NCBI GenBank assembly: GCA_003508835.1
Contig: PUFA01000021.1
Location: forward strand, 6,736,501 to 6,800,500
Direction: 5' to 3'
Origin: Eonycteris spelaea
Taxonomy: Eukaryota > Chordata > Mammalia > Chiroptera > Pteropodidae
Length of the DNA stretch: 64,000 nt
Position 1 is the first letter of the stretch; each line of letters begins with the position of its first letter. A program made the position numbers and the translations under genes. The notes below the pieces were generated by a model. It ran no database searches. It saw nothing but the letters and a program-made list of their open reading frames with translations, and had not been told where the DNA came from. This document shows, piece after piece, positions 58,042 through 64,000 of this stretch.

Positions 58042-58504
58042 TGTATGTCATTGATTGAATTATATCCCCTAAAAAGATGTGTTCAGATCCTTACCTATAT
58101 ATTGGTGAGTGTGAGCCTACTTGGAAACGGGGTCTTGGCAGGTGTAACGAAGATGTGAATTATGACGATGTCATACTGCAGGAAGGGCGGCACTTATTTC
58201 AATGTGGCTCTGTCCTTATAAGAAGAGGAGAAGAGGCATTGAGGGACACACAGAGGGAAGACAGCGTGAACACATGGGTGACCAGAGGCAGAGACTGGAG
58301 TGGCGTGTCCACAGGCAGTGTTTGACAGCGGTGCTGGAAGCCGAGAGAGAGGCATAAAGCAGATTCTCTTTTGGAGACTTTAGTGAGTGAACAATACCTG
58401 GCTATCATGATATCAGAAATGTGAAAGAATACATTGATTTTTCTTTAAGCCATCCAGTTAGTGGTGATTTGTTATAACTGCCATACAAAATGAATGTGAT
58501 AACA
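58042..58504 (+). mobile_element. MLT1 (ERVL-MaLR) solitary LTR, near full length
   Basis: It begins TGTATGTCATTGATTGAATT and carries 'CTTGGAAACGGGGTCTTGGC', 'GGCTCTGTCCTTATAAGAAG' (TATA region), 'GAGGGACACACAGAGGGAAG', 'GAGAGAGGCATAAAGCAGAT' and 'AAGCCATCCAGTTAGTGGTG', ending near GTGATAACA. The usual TG...CA structure is recognisable. No internal region is present. Confidence 0.85.
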
Positions 58505-59289
58505 ACAAATTGTGATATGTTAATTCAACTCAAATATCTTTTTATGTACCCTCAAAAACTCATCTGCTTAACCAATTTTTCTATTTAAACCTCATATATT
58601 ATTAATCACTTAATTTTTTGAACAGATAGTTGCTGAAAGCCTGATGAGATTTTGCTTGATAAGCAAATACACTTTTGGGGTAGTGACAATAAAAACAAGG
58701 TTGCTTTGTCCATAGTAGTCATGGAAACAGCCTTTTGGGACAAATACAGAGGAAGAGTGACGAGATAATGTCAGAACAGGGCATGAGGAAAGCTCTCTTT
58801 TGGTATGTCAAACCTATAGGACTTTCATGACTTTATACACCTTGCACATTGTGTAGAGAGCCATCCAGGAGAAATTTTGCAGAATTAAAGGATCTAGAGG
58901 ACATAAGTCCCTGAGTTAGGGAACTCAGTGCCTTCTCTGCCCCAAACTTTTAGAAAAAATTTTCAAAAGTTTTTATGGCAAATACAGAAGCAAATATGTA
59001 GAAAAATGTGACTTGCATTTTTCTCTTGTCTTAACCTCTATGGTCTATTTCCCTGAATCAGTCTGAATCTTATAGCAGTACCCGCCCTGTCCCTGTTTGC
59101 TTCGTGTTGTAGACTCTGGTGAATGACCTCTGTTCTCCCTTTCTCAATAGAAGGCTAAACTGAGGGAACTGTTCCTTTCACTGTTGCTATATTGCCAACC
59201 ATCTCCAATTCAGTCGGGTTACTAATGGCTGTAATGAATCACAAAAACATCCTAAAACAACTAGCTTACCTTTCTCATAATTTTGTAGG
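58505..59289. other. Unassigned DNA
   Basis: Nothing recognisable. Confidence 0.45.
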
Positions 59290-59675
59290 CCAGTCGGCGT
59301 GTTCATTTTTTATTGCTGGGCAATTCCCAGAAACTAAGGAACTTAAAACAACACCATTTATGATCTCAAAGTCCTCATGGGTCAAGAGTCTTGGCAAAAA
59401 ATAGCTAGGCTCTCTGCTCAGGGTCACTCAAGGCAGATTCCATCTTCCAAGACAGTAGGCAAATTCTCTTTCTCCATTTTTCTACCCCAGAATCCTATAG
59501 AATGTAGCATAATCATAGGAGTGACGATCTTATTACCTTTGTCTTATAGAACATGGCATAATCAAGGGAGTGAATGTCCTATCGTATTCACAATTGTTGC
59601 CCACACTCAAAGGATGGGATTCTAGCATGGGTATACTTGGAGTCATCTTAGAATTCTTCCTCCAGGAGTCAGGAT
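59290..59675 (-). mobile_element. MLT1-type LTR (minus strand)
   Basis: The plus strand shows the antisense order 'AAACTAAGGAACTTAAAACA', 'CATTTATGATCTCAAAGTCC', 'CTGCTCAGGGTCACTCAAGG', 'GGGAGTGAATGTCCTATCGT', 'CACACTCAAAGGATGGGATT' and 'GTCATCTTAGAATTCTTCCT', as in older MLT1 subfamilies. Confidence 0.65.
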
Positions 59676-59960
59676 TTAGGGAAGAACTTGTCTGGGCAGG
59701 GCCCATTTGTCTGAGTGTCTCGTGTGGTGCAGTCAGGTGTCAGCTGCCTGCAGTTATCTGCAGGTTAGGCTGGCCTCAAACCCCAGGATGAATGAGTTAC
59801 ATGGCAGCACTGATGATGCTGGCTGTCATCTAGGAGATGTCATCAGAGAGGTTACACATGAGCTCTCAAGCACAGAGAGTCGGGTTTCCAACATGGCAAT
59901 TGTCTTCTTCTGGATCATATAGCCAAGGAACCTAGGCTGAAATAGCAGTCTCCTCTGTCC
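59676..59960. other. Unassigned GC-richer segment, possibly another LTR
   Basis: It contains 'CTGCAGTTATCTGCAGGTTA' and 'GGCTGGCCTCAAACC', and resembles the body of another old LTR, but I could not define ends or family. Confidence 0.35.
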
Positions 59961-62869
59961 TGGCCTTAGATATCTCAATGTGTTATTGTCCCTATACTCT
60001 ACTGGTTATACAGGTTCCGAATGCATCAGGAATTTAGGGTAAGGGATTCTCAGTGACAGGAGTGTCGATTAATTTGCAGGCATGTTTTAAAACTATCATG
60101 TGACCCTAGAATATAAGGACAGTCAGCCAAATTACCGATCTCTACAGGGCTTTGTATAAAAATGAGCATTTTTAATAAAACTCTTGCAATAAGAAAACAT
60201 GGCACAATCATTTACAATAAGTAATAAGCTGGGCCTGTACCTGTACTATTTTGTTTTGTTCTGATTTTCCCAACATTTGTACTTCCTAGCTTTTATACTT
60301 TGCCAGTTGTTTCATTAAGGATCTTATCCTGATTTTATATCAAAAGAGAGCACAACTGATTCTTTCTCAGAAGGACAGTTTGTGTAATATGTTGGCAAAC
60401 GTTCATTGATTAAAAAGTCTGAGTTTTCAGATAATTCACAGGCATTTTAACTTGGTAAATTCGATCAGTCTACATGAAAAAAGATATGTGAACCCTCCAT
60501 AATCTTTACAGATAAATCTTCCCATCTTCCTCATTTTACCCAGAACTCAATCAGGAAGAGACTCCATCTTCATCTTCTCCCTTGCAAGTTGAAACATCTC
60601 TTTCAATGTGACTTCAAATAGAACAATGATTCTCAACACTCCTTTAGTATTCATAATAAAGTCATTAAGTATGATGTCTTTCAGTCTGTATTTGGTACAA
60701 CTCACATATTTAATTACATACACAAAGAAGTTACAAATTTGAAGTTATCTCTGGGGTTTTTTTGGCCATTTTTTTTTACTCAAATGTGTACTTGCTAAAT
60801 GGTTCCTTTCTTATTTTTTATTCTAATGATTTAAACAATATTTACCTAATTAAAGTGTCTTAAATGAATGACTATTAGCCAATTAGTTAAATGACCCCTT
60901 AACTTCTTTGATTTAAAGTCATCTCTTCATTCTAACAACTGGGGAACTTCTTCAGTTAGTGTTGTTGTTAGCACTTACACTCAGAGAAGTGCAGTAGCAA
61001 GTGGAGTTAATCATTAATGAGTATACAACCAAAATGTTAATATGAAATAGTGTGAAAATTATAGTTCTGGACATTTAAACTAAAGTACATTCATAAAATA
61101 TTTCACATATATTTTAATATAAAGTTAAGATTTATTATCTATTGGTAGTCTCTGAGAGGTTGATATTTAACTATAAATGTACATAAATTAGAAATCTTAA
61201 CCTAAAAAAAATTTTGCCCTTTTTTTTTTTTGCTTGGCAAGTGAGCAAGCATACAAGTTCAATACTTTTTACACATCATGACACAATTTCAAAAATGTAT
61301 AATTTAACGCTTCCTGCACAAGTGATTTTGATACTGTGAGTAGCTTGGACTTCATGTTGGGATTAAAAGTGCTCTTTTTCCTTACTTCTTTACAGCTCTG
61401 TGGTTTCCCCTTGAAGCCTTGCAGGTTTTATAAAGCTGTGACTGATATACTCCTGGGGTAGGTCACCAGAGGAGATTCATTTAACCTTCCCACAGTTCTT
61501 GGGATGTTTATTTTAAATGTTTTCCCCATAAGCACTTTATGTGTTAGAACAGATCCCAAGGCTCTAATAACTCAAAAAAGCTTACATTTGACTTTCAGCC
61601 AAACCCTTTACAAGCATATGTTTTCCCAAAGTGACAACTTTAGAATTGTCACTACACAAATTCATTGTGAAACTTCAATTTATTATTCAGAATGGAAAAT
61701 GGGAGTAGACCTATTAATCTATCAAAATGGCAAGGAAAGGTTTAGTTATAATGTTTTTCTGGTAGGCCCAGCTTATTACTTATTGTAAATCTCCCCCTAT
61801 GCCCTAATATTATTTAAACTCTTTATTCTGAATATTAATAAGAAAAACAAAACAAAATGCATCACTTCCATTTATTGTCAGATAACTGCCGGGAAGATGA
61901 GAAATACTTAGAAATAGTATTCACAAGCAATTAAATGAAATGGCTTAAGGGAGACACCTCATAGCAAACTGAATATATTAAGCTTTTGTATTTCTCACAT
62001 ATACTCATGCGTATTTATCCTAACGGGCAAGAACCACATACAGGAAAGGACCTCTGACTTGCTTGAGAAAGTCACTGAGAGCAGCTTCTTCACTCATTGC
62101 ATGTTGGAAGTCAACACGATAAAGCGGTTACTTCTTGGTCTAACTGTGCTAACCATTGATTGCAACACTGAGACACTGCAATTAATTTGCAGAAAAAGAT
62201 ACCATCGCAAAACCTTAAATAGCCCCAAACCTTTATTATTACTAATTGCATATACAACTCCCAATTCATTCATGTTGCACCAGCTTTCTAATCCTGCTCC
62301 ATCTCTCTCCAAACTACATTACATAACTTGCTTTCATGTCGCATTGAACACATTATCTCATTATACACAAACGTCCTAAAACCTCTTAAAATGTTTTACC
62401 CTTGCATACGGTCCCTCATGTGGACCTATGAATGGCTTATGCTAACTCAACTTACAAACACCCAGATCACCGAGGAGATAATTTTTCTAGATCTATTTGC
62501 TTTACTTTCAGTTTTTCTATCTTAATTTAAGTTTCTTTAGGATAGGGACTGATCTCTTTTAAAATCAGCACTTTTTGGTCTTGGCAAATAACAGGCTCAA
62601 TAAAATTAGCTGGGTGCTTCTCAGCTGGATCATTAATGGCTCAAGTTTAGGGTCCACTGTTGGCTATGCACTATAGATTACTGGTAGACTAGCAGACATT
62701 CTGCAATTTATGTGGTAGTTCAATTCCTATGTAGTTCACAAATTTGAAATGAAAGATTAATTATACATTACTTTCTTCAATTTTGCAAAAGCTCTGGAAG
62801 AACCGTGTTTTTCAGTTACTCTCCATGGATTTATTTAATGAGGGTTTCTTTCTTAGTTATTTCAAACTA
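59961..62869. other. Unassigned AT-rich DNA
   Basis: No gene supported in 2.9 kb. Two plus-strand frames of about 100 codons (61504-61788, 62059-62379) have no recognised domain. A possible L2 end near 62530-62610 is too weak to call. Confidence 0.45.
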
Positions 62870-63698
62870 TACTTGACCCTTGAACAACACAGACGTTAGG
62901 GGCATGGACCACCACACTGTTGGAAGTCTCATATAAATTTAGACTCCCCTAAATTTAACTACTAATGACTTACTGTTGACTGGAAGCCCTACCAATAACA
63001 TGCATAGTTGATTAACACATATTGTATATGTTATATGCATTTTATACTGTATTCTTACAATAAAGTAAGCTAGAGAAAAGGAAGTGTTATTAAGAAAATT
63101 ATGAGGAAGAGAATATAGTATTGTATTGTATTTATCGATACCATAATTATACATTGTCTGTTTAGAAGATTGTTTCTGTCAGTATCCACATCAGTCTTTT
63201 CTTATATGATACAAAACACTGTAGACATTATATGTATTACTAACACTAGATATCACAAATAAAAAGAAAATGGGCAAAATAAATTTATATTTATTTACAG
63301 GTGTAATCATTCATACATTGATGATGAAGCAGCAGTGATAGGATTGCTTTATAGTGTAATCGATATAATTACTTCATGGTAGCCTAACCTATACACTAAT
63401 GATTGAATCATTATAAAATGTTTGTGGCAATACAGTGTTACAGTCATATTCATAATACAGCATTAGAAATATTGTTACATTAAAAAAAACCTATGAAGGT
63501 AGGCTGATACACTATTTCTTCTCTGATTATGAGATAGAGAGGCTTACTGTGAAGTAATGTAAGTCTTTGAAATCAAATTTATGAAAGAGTAAGAAAACTA
63601 ACACATTATTAATTTTATATTAAATATAAAATTATGCCTATGTAAGAATAGGCTACAGCCACTTCCACACAAGTCTTTCACACAATGCTCCACTTATG

Positions 63699-63699
<1 letters not shown>

Positions 63700-63744
<45 letters not shown>

Positions 63745-63752
63745 AATGATGA
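63700..63752. repeat. (GAT)n microsatellite inside the Tigger 3' region
   Basis: About 17 GAT units with one GATAAT interruption. A plus-strand frame through it encodes an Asp run, which is antisense to the transposon and not a gene. Family copies have a short GAT run here, so this looks like expansion after insertion. Confidence 0.92.
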
Positions 63753-63858
63753 CACAAAACATCTCATTAAGTTTTCCTGTATGGTTATTAGGTTATTACA
63801 GGAAGAGTCACACACACTACAGATAAGTTTGTTATCTGTACAACATGATAATTATTTA

Positions 63859-64000
63859 CTATTTATTAACCGGAAGTGAGTCATCATAAAGGTCTTCATC
63901 CTCATTTTCATGTTGAGTAGGCTGAGAAGGAGGAAGAAAGAAGGAGGCTGATCTTGCAAACTCAGGGGGGACAGGGTTCAAAGAGGCGAGGTTGGTGGAA
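63859..64000 (-). pseudogene. Tigger transposase, C-terminal end (partial at window edge)
   Basis: On the minus strand the last 46 codons of a transposase reading frame are open from the window edge to a TAG at 63859-63861. They end with a proline-rich stretch (FLPPSQPTQ), then an acidic tail ENEDEDLYDDS and SLPVNK. An acidic C-terminus next to the 3' region is expected for pogo/Tigger transposases. The DDD catalytic core, CENP-B-like DNA-binding domain and start all lie beyond the window. Whether the rest is intact cannot be seen, but the family has long been inactive in mammals, so I call it a pseudogene fragment. Confidence 0.6.

Larger units (their letters stand above)
62870..64000 (-). 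mobile_element. Tigger (TcMar-Tigger, MER8/Tigger1-2-like) DNA transposon, truncated by the window edge
   Basis: The left terminus 'CTTGACCCTTGAACAACACA' matches the Tigger terminal repeat, immediately after an AT/TA-rich target. It is followed by 'TACTGTTGACTGGAAGCCCT', 'GTATTCTTACAATAAAGTAA', 'TTACTTCATGGTAGCCTAAC' and 'CACTTCCACACAAGTCTTTC', all characteristic of this family. Transposase sense is the minus strand, so the 3' UTR lies here and the gene enters from the right edge. The element's other end is not in view. Confidence 0.9.

Noticed and set aside
62530..62610. L2 3' end on the plus strand
   Set aside because: 'AGGATAGGGACTGATCTCTT' and 'GGCTCAATAAAATT' are suggestive, but the intervening sequence does not fit well enough.
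63685..63879. Plus-strand frame with a long aspartate run
   Set aside because: It is a GAT microsatellite inside the 3' region of a minus-strand Tigger element.
1..64000. CRISPR arrays, operons, prophage, tRNA genes or organellar insertions
   Set aside because: No regularly spaced repeats with unique spacers, no prokaryotic gene density, no tRNA cloverleaf and no mitochondrial gene sequence was seen on either strand.

Overview
The window looks like an AT-rich, gene-poor stretch of mammalian nuclear DNA. No intact protein-coding gene, exon series, tRNA, functional rRNA, CRISPR array or prokaryotic feature could be supported on either strand. Almost everything recognisable is decayed transposable-element sequence and simple repeats. 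Calls were made by eye against remembered consensus families, so subfamily names and edges are approximate.

The most informative feature is a 210-bp retroposon on the minus strand at 16427-16636. Its head is derived from 5S rRNA, its tail is (TAAAA)n, and it is flanked by 7-bp target-site duplications. Recent 5S-derived SINEs of this kind (MEG-RS/MEG-RL) are known from fruit bats (Pteropodidae). The other repeats are shared with many placental mammals: L1M, L2, MIR, MaLR/MLT1, ERVL, MER5, Tigger. The window shows no young, long L1. A megabat is therefore my best guess for the source, but it rests mainly on one element.

Layout. 1-6.6 kb: L1 3' fragment, a GC-richer protein-like block, an MLT1 LTR split by a Tigger-type MITE, another unexplained block, and a MaLR LTR. 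6.6-16 kb: mostly unassigned AT-rich sequence with a MER5-like MITE, two L1M fragments, a 26-bp palindrome and an unexplained protein-like minus-strand block (about 11.5-12.1 kb). 16-27 kb: the 5S SINE, an L1 3' end, a possible ERV LTR and a polypurine tract. 27-36 kb: long decayed L2, MIR, MLT1-like LTR, a nested L1 cluster, (CA)n. 37-45 kb: L1M, an ERV LTR with an internal 93-bp tandem duplication, a complete Tigger-type MITE inside an L1, a MaLR LTR, MIR and L2. 46-55 kb: ERVL pol remnant, L2 interrupted by a MER20-like MITE, and a 211-bp GGAA/GAAA tract. 55-64 kb: L1M, MLT1 LTRs, and a Tigger transposon running off the right edge with the C-terminal end of its transposase still readable.

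There is no operon-like or cooperative gene organisation to describe. Possible function would lie in noncoding elements among the unassigned stretches, which need cross-species conservation data to judge.
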